A DNA stretch of 36,030 nucleotides, taken from the NCBI GenBank assembly GCA_042095835.1, contig JBELML010000056.1, positions 1 to 36,030 of the forward strand, in the 5' to 3' direction. Made by a program: the position numbers and the translations under genes. Under the pieces are notes generated by a model that saw only the letters and a program-made list of their open reading frames with translations, searched no databases and was not told the DNA's origin. Below are positions 8,475 to 16,190 of the stretch, piece by piece (position 1 is the stretch's first letter; every line of letters begins with the position of its first letter). This DNA comes from DATFKA01 sp042095835. Lineage in GTDB: Bacteria; Bacteroidota; Bacteroidia; Chitinophagales; Saprospiraceae.

Positions 8475-9113
8475 ATGAGTAAACAAAATCAACTAATCAT
8501 ACTCTTGGTTGTCTGCGTTGTCCTGTCGATCTATTTCGTTAGGAAGGCTATGGAACCTGCATTTGTACAAGAACCTACTTTCCGACTTCCTCCGATTGAA
8601 AAGGAAGCCGATCCTCTAGACGAGCCCTTGGAGCTCATCGAAGCTGAACCTGAGGAAATCACTCCTGAGCTAGAAGCGGCGCGTCGGGATTTGAGAAGCA
8701 TGGCCTTAGCAGAAAATGAAGTGGCTGATAAGTTGCTCAATTTTATCCTTTCCGGAAAAAGAGACTACCGCAGAGAAGTATACGAGTTCCAGAATAATCC
8801 CTTTCTCAGCCAAGAGTCCTTGAGCCCTGAATTAGAAAGCGAACTACAAAACTTGGCTGAAGTCCTCAAGGCTTATCCAAGAGTCAATATAGAGTTGGTC
8901 ACACATACCAATAGTGAGGGAACCTGGGATGAACAGCAAGATCGTACAGGTGCCAGAGCCAATCTCTTGAAGCAATACCTGCGAGATCAAGGGGTGCCTT
9001 CTCCACAAATCATCCCAAGTGGATATGGAGCCAGCAATCCTATCGCCGATGGTACCTCTGAAAGAGGACGCCAAATGAACGAGCGAATAGAATTGCTGAT
9101 CCGCGGACTATAG
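8475..9113 (+). CDS. Membrane-anchored OmpA-domain protein
   Basis: This 212-residue protein has one N-terminal membrane segment (residues about 7-22), an acidic, proline-rich linker (about 40-70) and a C-terminal OmpA/MotB-type peptidoglycan-binding domain (about 105-212). The domain is recognised from ELVTHTNSEGTWDEQQDRTG, then ARANLLKQYL, SGYGASNPI and NERIELLI. The Asp of the usual GHTD motif, which binds the diaminopimelate of peptidoglycan, is Asn146 here, while the partner Arg (R161) is present. Binding may therefore be altered. It probably ties the inner membrane to the cell wall. The stop overlaps the convergent nadA stop within the palindrome CTATAG at 9108-9113. Confidence 0.82.
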   Translation: MSKQNQLIILLVVCVVLSIYFVRKAMEPAFVQEPTFRLPPIEKEADPLDEPLELIEAEPEEITPELEAARRDLRSMALAENEVADKLLNFILSGKRDYRREVYEFQNNPFLSQESLSPELESELQNLAEVLKAYPRVNIELVTHTNSEGTWDEQQDRTGARANLLKQYLRDQGVPSPQIIPSGYGASNPIADGTSERGRQMNERIELLIRGL

Positions 9114-10109
9114 TCCTGCTTTAGCAGAAATATCTAACATTCTATCAATACAAGCTCGGCCATCTTTAATTATCCATTCTGGAAGGATAATCTCTGGCTG
9201 CTCATAGGCCATACAAGTGTATAGTTTCTCTAGCGTATTACGTTTCATATGCGGACACTCGTTACAAGCACAGGTGTTATTTGGCGGCGCTGGTATGAAA
9301 ATCTTATTAGGAGATTTGAGCTGCATTTGGTGCAAAATACCGGCCTCTGTAGCTACGATAAACATCTTGGAATTGCTCTGAATCGTATAGTTTAATAAAC
9401 CTGTAGTAGAGCCGATGAAGTCGGCTTTATCGAGAATATGTGCCTCACACTCAGGGTGAGCAATCAACTCAGCCTCGGGGTGTCGTTGCATGAGTTTGGT
9501 AATCTTCTCTGCTGAAAAGATTTCGTGTACCATACAAGCACCATCCCAGAGTACCATGTCTCTACCTGATTTTTCATTCAAATAAGCACCTAGGTTCTTA
9601 TCTGGTGCAAAGATGATGGGCTGGTTCTTTGGAATACTATCGATAATGTGTACCGCATTCGTTGAGGTACAGCAAATATCCGTCATGGTCTTTAATTCTG
9701 CTGTACAGTTGATATAACTGACCACTACATGATCAGGATATTTCTCTTTGAATGCTCTAAACAAAGGCGCTGGAGCAGAATCGGCCAGAGAGCAACCCGC
9801 TTTTAAGTCTGGTAACAATACCTTCTTCTGAGGGTTGAGGATTTTAGCGGTTTCGGCCATGAAGTGGACGCCGGCGAATACGATGATATCCGCATCTGCC
9901 GAAGCTGCTTGCTGCGACAAACCGAGACTATCACCAATATAGTCGGCTATGTCCTGAATCTCTGATTCTTGGTAATAGTGTGCTAGAATAATAGCGTTCT
10001 TCTCTTTTTTAAGTCGCTCAATCTCAGCAACCAAGTCTAAAGTGGGGTCTACGTCGATATCGAGGTAGCCTTTTTGTTGAAGCGTTTTCTCTGCAATGGC
10101 TATATCCAT
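9108..10109 (-). CDS. nadA: Quinolinate synthase NadA
   Basis: NadA condenses iminoaspartate with dihydroxyacetone phosphate to quinolinate, the second step of de novo NAD synthesis from aspartate, in the cytoplasm. At 333 residues it has normal length. Visible family motifs are AHYYQESEIQDIADYIGDSL (43-62), AGVHFMAETAKIL, PDLKAGCSLADS, SYINCTAELK, CTSTNA, AHPEC and GSTTGLL. The three expected [4Fe-4S] ligands are Cys106 (AGCSL), Cys192 (ACMVHE) and Cys285 (NECPHM). The start ATG at 10109 fits the family. nadB and nadC are not adjacent. It is a single gene here, convergent with the OmpA-domain gene. Confidence 0.97.
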   Translation of the reverse strand: MDIAIAEKTLQQKGYLDIDVDPTLDLVAEIERLKKEKNAIILAHYYQESEIQDIADYIGDSLGLSQQAASADADIIVFAGVHFMAETAKILNPQKKVLLPDLKAGCSLADSAPAPLFRAFKEKYPDHVVVSYINCTAELKTMTDICCTSTNAVHIIDSIPKNQPIIFAPDKNLGAYLNEKSGRDMVLWDGACMVHEIFSAEKITKLMQRHPEAELIAHPECEAHILDKADFIGSTTGLLNYTIQSNSKMFIVATEAGILHQMQLKSPNKIFIPAPPNNTCACNECPHMKRNTLEKLYTCMAYEQPEIILPEWIIKDGRACIDRMLDISAKAGL

Positions 10110-10292
10110 AAGTTATATGATGATGTTGTGATATTATATTTACGAAGTCGGTGGCCAGACAGCCTACATCTCTTGAGACGTACTCTTACATCTAAAAGTA
10201 ATGCATTCAATTTGATAAACGGAAAATTTTCGGAAATAGTTCACTTAGTTTAAAAAATAAACGAAGTATGCTGTAAAATAAATTTTATCAAC

Positions 10293-10394
10293 TTTTGAAG
10301 CCATCTTTTTGCCAATATCTTCGTTGTGTACTCGTCCCGATATAAATCGGGACTGCGCCACGCCTTGATCTTGGCCAAAATCTTGACTTCAAAA
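10293..10394. repeat. Palindromic intergenic element A with central GTCCCGAT hairpin
   Basis: Terminal inverted repeats TTTTGAAG (10293-10300) and CTTCAAAA (10387-10394) continue inward as imperfect complementarity for about 30 bp. At the centre, GTCCCGAT (10334-10341) and ATCGGGAC (10346-10353) form a perfect 8-bp stem with loop ATAA. The 102-bp element has no reading frame. The nested palindromes suggest a MITE- or REP-like mobile or structured element. It fills part of the 477-bp gap between nadA and the TPR gene. Confidence 0.6.
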
Positions 10395-10398
10395 CATC

Positions 10399-10586
10399 AA
10401 CTAACTTAATTTACAGTAGAGTTTATGTAAGTTAGTTTTGTATGGAGAATCAATTAAGATTTTTGAACAGATCAAGAAACAGGCGGAGCCTAATAGCCAT
10501 AGCTATTATGGCGAGCATGTGCCGCAGAGCTGTGCAAAAAGATTTTTTAGGCTCATACGAAATTGATTTACATAAACTCTAGTGTA
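10399..10586. repeat. Palindromic intergenic element B, MITE-like
   Basis: TACAGTAGAGTTTATGTAA (10412-10430) is repeated inverted, with one mismatch in 19, at 10568-10586, enclosing about 137 bp. A second inverted pair, AACTAACTTA (10399-10408) and TAAGTTAGTT (10428-10437), overlaps the left arm, so two exclusive folds are possible. The interior holds smaller palindromes such as TAATAGC-cata-GCTATTA and AGGC-gga-GCCT. The right end abuts the TAG stop (minus strand) of the TPR gene. No transposase and no clear target duplication are seen. Confidence 0.65.
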
Positions 10587-12083
10587 CTAAGGATGCGTTT
10601 TGATTCTTTGCAAACCTGCTTTGGCGGCCAGGTGCAAGCTATTTCGGTAGATTTCGGGTTTTAGATGGAGGCAGGCTTTGTAGTAGGATTTTGCACTAGA
10701 CCAATCTTTTTGCTCTTCTTTAATGCGACCAATTTGCAAAGCTGCATTGCAGGAGAAATAATAAGACTGTTGCCTTCCGCGCAGGTAAACCTCCTCGTAG
10801 GCCTCGAGTGCTTTTTGGGTATTGCCGCGCTCGTGCCAAATTCTGGCGAGCCGGTATTGCCATTCTAGTTTTTCATAAATGCTATTGAAATTCCGCTCTT
10901 CGAATGGTAATAATTGCTTTAAAGCCTGATTGTAATAACCGCCATCGAAAAGTAAACGAGCTTTGATCAAGACCAGATCGGGTGTGAAGCCCAATTGGCT
11001 AGCGTAGAGGGCATCTTTATCCCGACCAATTTGAGCATTACCTTTTTTCTGGACTTTATCAAGATATGCGGTATAAGCCTCCTTGTCTCCTTTCAGTAAG
11101 GCACACCAGCCCAAGCGCAGATAGCTTGACTTGATATCGCTCTGTCCACGATTGGTCTGCAAATAGTTCTTGAAGTGTTGCTCTGCTTGCTCATCTAGCT
11201 TTTTTAGTAAGAGGTTGCCCAAGCGGAATTCCAGAAAAGGGAATTGCTGCCAGCCTGCTGTGTGTTGTACAGCCTGTAGTGTTCGGATGGCGTAATCATT
11301 TCGTCCATTGCGGCTAGCTACCGTTGCTAGAGTATAGGCTGAAAGTACGTGTTCATCTGCTGCCAGAGGATATTCTTGTAGGATTGTCCAGGCTTCATCA
11401 GAGGAATGGGCCACAAATAATAGTAGATAGCTATAAATCATCAAGGTTTCCTGCTGGAGGAATTGGTAGTCAGTATGCTGGCAACTAATCATGCGCAGCA
11501 TCGCGTTCTTACCTTCTTTGATTTCGCCCTTTAAGCCAGCTAAATTTCTTATGCCCCACTGATACTGGTCAGGTACATTACCAATGAGAATTTTTAAGAC
11601 ACCTCTATCTTTTTCATTGGGTAGAAAATCGGGGAAAGCTGCTTTGTTTTTTTCGAGTAGCTGATAAGCTTTTCGCACATCCCAGAACCCCGCAAAGTAG
11701 TCTCCAAATTTAAACTTAAGCAAAGCCCATTGAAGCCTAATATTCGCCTGTGCATAGAGATGCCAGGGGCTCTCTTCTGGTCCTTTTTGGAGGCGTTTTA
11801 TGTAAAGATCTCGATTAGAGCGTAGCTGCTTATAAAGGTCGGGATCGTCAGAGGTGTACACCTTGAAAAAGTCTAGATAATTTTGGAGATGCTCAAGCGC
11901 GAGATTATTGGGATTGGCCGCTTTATAACTTTGCAGTGCGGTTGCTGCCGCTTTTAAATCCAGGTCTATAATCTGCTGATAGAGGCCCTGAGTAGCTTCA
12001 TTGTAATCATAGACGTAGTCTTGGCCATAGCAATGTATGGACATCATGAAGTATGCACAGAATATATAAAAACGGGTAAGCAT
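10587..12083 (-). CDS. Secreted TPR-repeat protein
   Basis: This 498-residue protein has an N-terminal signal peptide (MLTRFYIFCAYFMMSIHCYG, then QD). The rest is helical with tetratricopeptide-like pairs, clearest in the second half: EEQAEQHFKNYL, SYLRLGWCALLKGDKEAYTAYL, QLLPFEERNFNSIYEKLEWQ, RLARIWHERGNTQKALEAYEE and AALQIGRIKEEQKDWSSAKS. It likely acts in the periplasm as a protein-interaction scaffold; the partner is unknown. It lies downstream of the terminator of the yicC operon, so it probably has its own promoter in 12084-12150. Its stop codon touches the right end of palindromic element B. Confidence 0.75.
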   Translation of the reverse strand: MLTRFYIFCAYFMMSIHCYGQDYVYDYNEATQGLYQQIIDLDLKAAATALQSYKAANPNNLALEHLQNYLDFFKVYTSDDPDLYKQLRSNRDLYIKRLQKGPEESPWHLYAQANIRLQWALLKFKFGDYFAGFWDVRKAYQLLEKNKAAFPDFLPNEKDRGVLKILIGNVPDQYQWGIRNLAGLKGEIKEGKNAMLRMISCQHTDYQFLQQETLMIYSYLLLFVAHSSDEAWTILQEYPLAADEHVLSAYTLATVASRNGRNDYAIRTLQAVQHTAGWQQFPFLEFRLGNLLLKKLDEQAEQHFKNYLQTNRGQSDIKSSYLRLGWCALLKGDKEAYTAYLDKVQKKGNAQIGRDKDALYASQLGFTPDLVLIKARLLFDGGYYNQALKQLLPFEERNFNSIYEKLEWQYRLARIWHERGNTQKALEAYEEVYLRGRQQSYYFSCNAALQIGRIKEEQKDWSSAKSYYKACLHLKPEIYRNSLHLAAKAGLQRIKTHP

Positions 12084-12150
12084 CTATCTATTGTACGGAT
12101 AAAATACCTCTAGGTAACTAATCTGCAACCATCTTTTTTGACTAAACAAC

Positions 12151-12183
12151 AAAAGCCTGCCTTGGAATCCAGGGCAGGCTTTT
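12151..12183 (-). terminator. Rho-independent terminator of the yicC-gmk-nif3-zinc-ribbon operon
   Basis: AAAAGCCTGCC at 12151-12161 pairs with GGCAGGCTTTT at 12173-12183, and the stem continues inward (TGG/CCA) to a short loop. Read on the minus strand it lies 20 bp after the zinc-ribbon gene stop and ends in TTTTGTTG. The symmetrical A and T flanks could let it work in both directions. Confidence 0.85.
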
Positions 12184-12203
12184 ACTTATGCAGTGCTTTT
12201 CAT

Positions 12204-12962
12204 CTATGCTTCTTCAGCAGGCTGCACTTTGCCAGCGATGATATCGTCGACCAGAATGCGGCCACAGTGCTCACAAGCAATGATATTTTTCTGTAGAGAG
12301 ATTTCTAATTGAATCTGTGGCGGTATGCGGTTGAAGCATCCTCCACAAGAGTTGCGTTCTACAGTCGCTACGGCTAAACCATTTCTGTAGGCATGACGAA
12401 TACGGTCATAGCCTTTGATTAAGCGATCTTCGATTTTGCCGCGTGCTTTATCGATAGACGATTTCAATTTTTTCTCCTCTGCATCTGTTTTAGAGATGAT
12501 ATCCTCCAACTCTGTTTTTTTGATACCTAAGTCTTTGGTCTTTTTCTCAAGACGCTCTTGGGTATTCTCCAAAGTTTCTTTTTTGCTGCTCATGTCTTTC
12601 TGCACCTGTCCAATACGCTTCTCTGCTAATTGGATATCCAGCTTCTGTAATTCCAGCTCTTTTACAAGAGCTTCGTACTCGCGATTGTTCTTTACATTAT
12701 CCAATTGGCTAGAATATCGCTCGATAAGAGCATTCGACTCTTGGATGGCAGCTTGGTGCTTGGAAATCATTTCTTCATTCTCTTTCACACCTTTGTCCAA
12801 TTTAGCGATACGGGTCTCCAAGCCGCTAATCTCATCCTCTAAATCCCTCACTTCCATAGGAAGTTCACCGCGTAAGACGGCAATTTCATCAATTTTAGAG
12901 TCTAGCGTTTGCAGATCGTAAAGATTCTTTAGCTTTTCGGCAACGGTTAATTCCTTAGCCAT
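12204..12962 (-). CDS. C4-type zinc ribbon, coiled-coil protein (DUF164/CdsZ family)
   Basis: The 252-residue protein has a long Lys/Glu-rich coiled coil (about 30-180) and a C-terminal zinc ribbon with Cys206, Cys209, Cys230 and Cys233 (SCGGCFNRIPPQ and ACEHCGRILV). This is the layout of the widespread DUF164 family, whose members bind nucleic acid or act in envelope or secretion assembly in different lineages; the role in Bacteroidota is not settled. It is the last gene of the minus-strand operon, 57 bp after nif3, an association that is common in bacteria. A terminator follows 20 bp downstream. Confidence 0.88.
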   Translation of the reverse strand: MAKELTVAEKLKNLYDLQTLDSKIDEIAVLRGELPMEVRDLEDEISGLETRIAKLDKGVKENEEMISKHQAAIQESNALIERYSSQLDNVKNNREYEALVKELELQKLDIQLAEKRIGQVQKDMSSKKETLENTQERLEKKTKDLGIKKTELEDIISKTDAEEKKLKSSIDKARGKIEDRLIKGYDRIRHAYRNGLAVATVERNSCGGCFNRIPPQIQLEISLQKNIIACEHCGRILVDDIIAGKVQPAEEA

Positions 12963-13019
12963 TTATTGAGTGGTTTTTTGATCTATTGAAGTAAGAAAGT
13001 CAATTAGTACTACAGCATA

Positions 13020-14048
13020 CTAAACAAAATAAGATACCGGGTTAGTTCTAACCTCCGTCTCATAAACCGCAAAAGTACTAAATTTATTAGAAATAATCTC
13101 CTTTAATAAAGGGATTGTGAATTGCTCGCTCTCAAAGTGACCGATATCAGCAATGATAATCTTACTATCAGCATCAAAAAACTCATGGTATTTGTAGTCG
13201 GCTGTAATAAAGATGTCTGCTCCTTGAGCAATGGCTGATTTTAGTAGGAAGCCACCTGCCCCACCGCATACGGCCACCTTTTCGATGGGCTTGTCTAAAG
13301 GATTGGTATACTTTATACAGGTTACCTGCATTTTTTCCTTGAGGTATTCGAAAAAGACGAAGACATTCATGGGTTCGGGAAGTTGCCCAATCATGCCACT
13401 TCCGATAGTAGGAGTAGGTGCCTCTGAGTGTTGAAAATTATACTGTTGGACATAGTTCTTCTTCAGAATGCGCACCGCATTTCTCTTCTGATTTTCCAAA
13501 AGTAGAATTTCTAATCGTGGCATACCGGTCAACACATTACCTCCAGAAGGGCTGCCAATGTAAATATCCTTGTCTGCTATGCCTAATGCTCTAAGGTCTT
13601 TGAGTAAGCTATTCTTTCTACTTGGTAATACATAGGCAGATAAAATGGACCCTTTCTGTTTTGGAGCAAGGATTTTTTGTTGCTCCAGACCCAACTGTCC
13701 TGCAATTCTCTGATTAACGCCCTGATTATATACATTGTCTAAATTGGTGTGGATGGCGTAAATGGCCACGCCTTGCTGGATCGCTTTGATCACCGTGCGT
13801 TCTACATAGTTCTTGCCGGTGAACCGTTTTAACCCTTTAAATACAATGGGATGGTGAGCGACAACCAAGTTACATCCTTTGGCAACCGCTTCTTCGATCA
13901 CCGCCTCGGTAGAATCAAGACAAGTCAATACGCCAGTTACTTCTATACTCGCGTCGCCTACGATTAAACCTGCATTATCATAGCTCTCTTGATACATTGG
14001 TGGAGCGACCTGCTCCAATACTTGTACAACTTCTTTTATTGTTGGCAT
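13020..14048 (-). CDS. Nif3-like dinuclear metal-centre protein (YbgI family)
   Basis: At 342 residues it has the two-part Nif3 form of Gram-positive and Bacteroidota proteins, with an inserted middle domain (about 128-235). Metal ligands match those of E. coli YbgI: His65 and His66 (VVAHHPIVFKG), Asp104 (HTNLDN), His304 and Glu308 (DIGHFESEQF). The family forms toroidal hexamers and is annotated as GTP cyclohydrolase type 2-like, but the reaction in vivo is not established. It starts 10 bp after the gmk stop and is probably co-transcribed with yicC, gmk and the zinc-ribbon gene. Confidence 0.92.
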   Translation of the reverse strand: MPTIKEVVQVLEQVAPPMYQESYDNAGLIVGDASIEVTGVLTCLDSTEAVIEEAVAKGCNLVVAHHPIVFKGLKRFTGKNYVERTVIKAIQQGVAIYAIHTNLDNVYNQGVNQRIAGQLGLEQQKILAPKQKGSILSAYVLPSRKNSLLKDLRALGIADKDIYIGSPSGGNVLTGMPRLEILLLENQKRNAVRILKKNYVQQYNFQHSEAPTPTIGSGMIGQLPEPMNVFVFFEYLKEKMQVTCIKYTNPLDKPIEKVAVCGGAGGFLLKSAIAQGADIFITADYKYHEFFDADSKIIIADIGHFESEQFTIPLLKEIISNKFSTFAVYETEVRTNPVSYFV

Positions 14049-14058
14049 AGCATAGGTC

Positions 14059-14643
14059 TTATTTATTGATCAAACCCTCGGGCGTTTCCAAAAAACGACG
14101 AACTACCTGCTCCGCTTCTTCGAGTGCTACACTCAGTTGGTCATTCAAGAGGATATAATCGCAGCGAGACTCGAAACTTAGCTCGTAGTTCGCTTTATCT
14201 AATCGTTTTTGTAGCTGTTCTGCAGTTTCGGTACTGCGATTGGTAAGACGATCAAGTAAAACATCGACGCTAGGTGGCTTTACAAAAATAGTAAGGGTCT
14301 CAGCTGGATACGATTGCTTGACATTGATTGCTCCGTGTACATCAATATCGAACAGGATGTGTTTACCTTCCGCCCAAAGGCGTTGTACTTCACTCTTTAA
14401 GGTGCCGTAGAACTGGTTGGCATATACCTCTTCCCATTCTACAAAGGCATCTTTCTTGATTTTTTGTCTAAAATCTTGTTCTGTAAGAAAATAATAATCC
14501 TGACCATCTTTTTCGTGAGATCGAGCGGCTCTGGTGGTTGCCGAAACCGAAAACGCCAAAGATGGAAGGTGCTGAATCAAGTGCCTTACGATTGTGGTCT
14601 TGCCTGCACCTGAAGGAGCGGTAAATACAATCAGCTTGCTCAT
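14059..14643 (-). CDS. gmk: Guanylate kinase
   Basis: Gmk phosphorylates GMP to GDP with ATP in the cytoplasm, feeding GTP and dGTP synthesis. The protein has 194 residues, near the usual size. It shows the P-loop APSGAGKTT (9-17), the GMP-binding region (SVSATTRAARSHEKDGQDYY, with the conserved TTRxxRxxExDGxDY pattern), GTLKSEV, the DIDVHGAINVK strand and the lid Arg residues in RLTNRSTE. It begins two bases after the yicC stop, so the two are translationally close, a pairing common across bacteria. Confidence 0.97.
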   Translation of the reverse strand: MSKLIVFTAPSGAGKTTIVRHLIQHLPSLAFSVSATTRAARSHEKDGQDYYFLTEQDFRQKIKKDAFVEWEEVYANQFYGTLKSEVQRLWAEGKHILFDIDVHGAINVKQSYPAETLTIFVKPPSVDVLLDRLTNRSTETAEQLQKRLDKANYELSFESRCDYILLNDQLSVALEEAEQVVRRFLETPEGLINK

Positions 14644-14645
14644 AT

Positions 14646-15521
14646 CTATAAAGAATTAGCCACCTGCTCTTTAATCTTTTCTAACTCGTCTTTCATGCTT
14701 ACTACTAGGCGCTGAATATCATGCGAATAGGCTTTAGCACCCATCGTATTGATCTCTCGCCCCATTTCTTGACTGATAAAGCTCAGTTTGCGGCCTTTTA
14801 AAGTTTTCTTTTTAGTGATTTCTTCTTTGTAATACTTGCAGTGTTGGGCAAGACGTACTTTTTCCTCTGTGATATCCATTTTCTCCAGGTAGTACAGCAT
14901 TTCTTGCTCAAAACGGCTTTCGTCTACCTTGCCTTTACCAAGGTATTCTTCCAGATTTTGATGGATGCGGACTTTCATCTTTTCGATGCGTTCGGCTTCA
15001 AAGGGCGCTAGCTCGCCTATCGAATTTTCGATCAGGTCGACTCTTTGGACCATATCCTGCTCGATAACGGCTCCTTCATCTTTACGGAATTGGTTGAACC
15101 GCTCCAAAACCAAGCTGATGGCTTTATTTACGGCCTTCCATTCTGCTTGGTTAATCTCTTTGCTTTCGGTAGCGACTACATTGGGTAGCCGTAAAATAGC
15201 CTGCATGAGGTCTACCTCGCCCATGTTTAGCTCGGATTGCAATTTGCTCAATTCCTGGTGGTATTTTTTGAACAATGCCACATTGAGGCTGTAGTCTTCA
15301 TCACCCGCATTGGATCGGATTTCAAGCAAAAAATCGATCTTTCCACGCTGGGTAGCATCAGAGATCATTTTACGAATCTCACCTTCCTTTTCGCGGTAGT
15401 TCTGTGGAATTTTAAGTCTTAAGTCACTATATTTACTATTAAGAGATCTGACTTCTGCAACAATCACTTTATCTTCGAAAGGATGTTGAATCCTTCCATA
15501 ACCCGTCATCGAATAGAGCAT
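14646..15521 (-). CDS. yicC: YicC-type endoribonuclease
   Basis: The protein begins MLYSMTGYGR at ATG 15521; MTGYG/FG near the N terminus is the family signature. A TTG at 15542 and an ATG at 15509 are alternatives. The C-terminal DUF1732 part is visible as GRKLSFISQEMGREINTMGA, followed by KAYSHDIQRLVVSMKDELEK. At 291 residues it has normal length. E. coli YicC is an endoribonuclease acting in RNA turnover; the family forms a ring that closes on RNA. It is the first gene of the operon yicC-gmk-nif3-zinc-ribbon, with a good -7 promoter box at 15540-15547. Confidence 0.95.
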   Translation of the reverse strand: MLYSMTGYGRIQHPFEDKVIVAEVRSLNSKYSDLRLKIPQNYREKEGEIRKMISDATQRGKIDFLLEIRSNAGDEDYSLNVALFKKYHQELSKLQSELNMGEVDLMQAILRLPNVVATESKEINQAEWKAVNKAISLVLERFNQFRKDEGAVIEQDMVQRVDLIENSIGELAPFEAERIEKMKVRIHQNLEEYLGKGKVDESRFEQEMLYYLEKMDITEEKVRLAQHCKYYKEEITKKKTLKGRKLSFISQEMGREINTMGAKAYSHDIQRLVVSMKDELEKIKEQVANSL

Positions 15522-15539
15522 ATTAATATTTTGAGGAGG

Positions 15540-15547
15540 CAAAGATA
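15540..15547 (-). promoter_or_regulatory. Bacteroidota -7 box upstream of yicC
   Basis: On the minus strand the sequence is TATCTTTG, an exact match to TAnnTTTG. It would start transcription about 10-15 bases before the yicC ATG. No good TTTG -33 element is seen at the expected distance, so confidence is moderate. Confidence 0.45.
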
Positions 15548-15816
15548 AATATTCTTGGAACTTCTATGGCAGATTCCTGTGCTGAGGTGAGGGATTAAAT
15601 CCAAAGGTGGGCAACAGAAATTGTAATTTCAGCTCAATTCCCAACATTTATTTGGAGGAGTTGCAGGTAGACCAATTAGTTTGGCGGTTTGCGGCAAATA
15701 GATGCTCGAGAAAGCTACTTTAAAAGCCATAATTCCTTGAGAATTAATGGAAATCACCCAAATAAATTAGAATATTCCTTTCATAAAAGGAATAAAATTG
15801 CGAGATTTGCCACTCG

Positions 15817-15847
15817 TTTGTAAAACCTGAGGGTATTTATAACTTAT
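15817..15847 (+). promoter_or_regulatory. Promoter of the HU gene
   Basis: TTTG at 15817-15820 and TAACTTAT at 15840-15847 are spaced by exactly 19 bases, the spacing of the Bacteroidota housekeeping promoter. The -7 box matches TAnnTT and departs in its last two bases. The HU ATG lies 20 bases downstream. The rest of 15548-15816 between the divergent yicC and HU genes shows no other signal I can support. Confidence 0.5.
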
Positions 15848-15866
15848 TCTAAACCAATACGTAATA

Positions 15867-16178
15867 ATGAGAAAAGCTGATCTTGTCACGGCAATCTCTG
15901 AAAAGACAGGTGTACCAAAGGTAGACGTACTCGTTACCCTAGAGGCCTTTTTTAAAGAAGTCAAAGATTCCTTGGGAACTGGAGAAAACGTGTATATAAG
16001 AGGGTTCGGAAGTTTTGTCATCAAAAAGAGAGCAAAAAAGATTGGTCGCCATATCAAGAAAAATGTACCCATCGAAATCCCTGAGCATTACATTCCAGCA
16101 TTTAAACCTGCGAAAATTTTTGTGGAGCAGGTGAAATCTAATGTAAGTGCACTGCCTGAAGAAGATGATGACGCATAA
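15867..16178 (+). CDS. HU/IHF family DNA-binding protein
   Basis: The 103-residue protein matches the HU fold: RKADLVTAISEKTGVPKVDV, a helical N-terminal half, then ENVYIRGFGSFVIKKRAKKI with the conserved GFGSF turn, the flexible arm region (GRHIKKNVPIEIPEHYIPAF with the Pro that intercalates DNA) and FKPAKIFVEQV. It has an acidic tail (PEEDDDA). It bends and compacts DNA as a dimer. It is the first gene of a plus-strand cluster with a TPR gene 12 bp downstream, the 30-residue ribosomal peptide and rng. Confidence 0.95.
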   Translation: MRKADLVTAISEKTGVPKVDVLVTLEAFFKEVKDSLGTGENVYIRGFGSFVIKKRAKKIGRHIKKNVPIEIPEHYIPAFKPAKIFVEQVKSNVSALPEEDDDA

Positions 16179-16190
16179 AACCAATAATCT

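Noticed and set aside
12415..12921. 168-residue plus-strand frame opposite the zinc-ribbon gene
   Set aside because: It is the Ser/Phe-rich mirror of a Lys/Glu-rich coiled coil; the minus-strand gene has clear zinc-ribbon Cys residues.
15767..16184. Minus-strand frames opposite HU
   Set aside because: HU is unmistakable on the plus strand with a promoter; the opposite frames have no family features.
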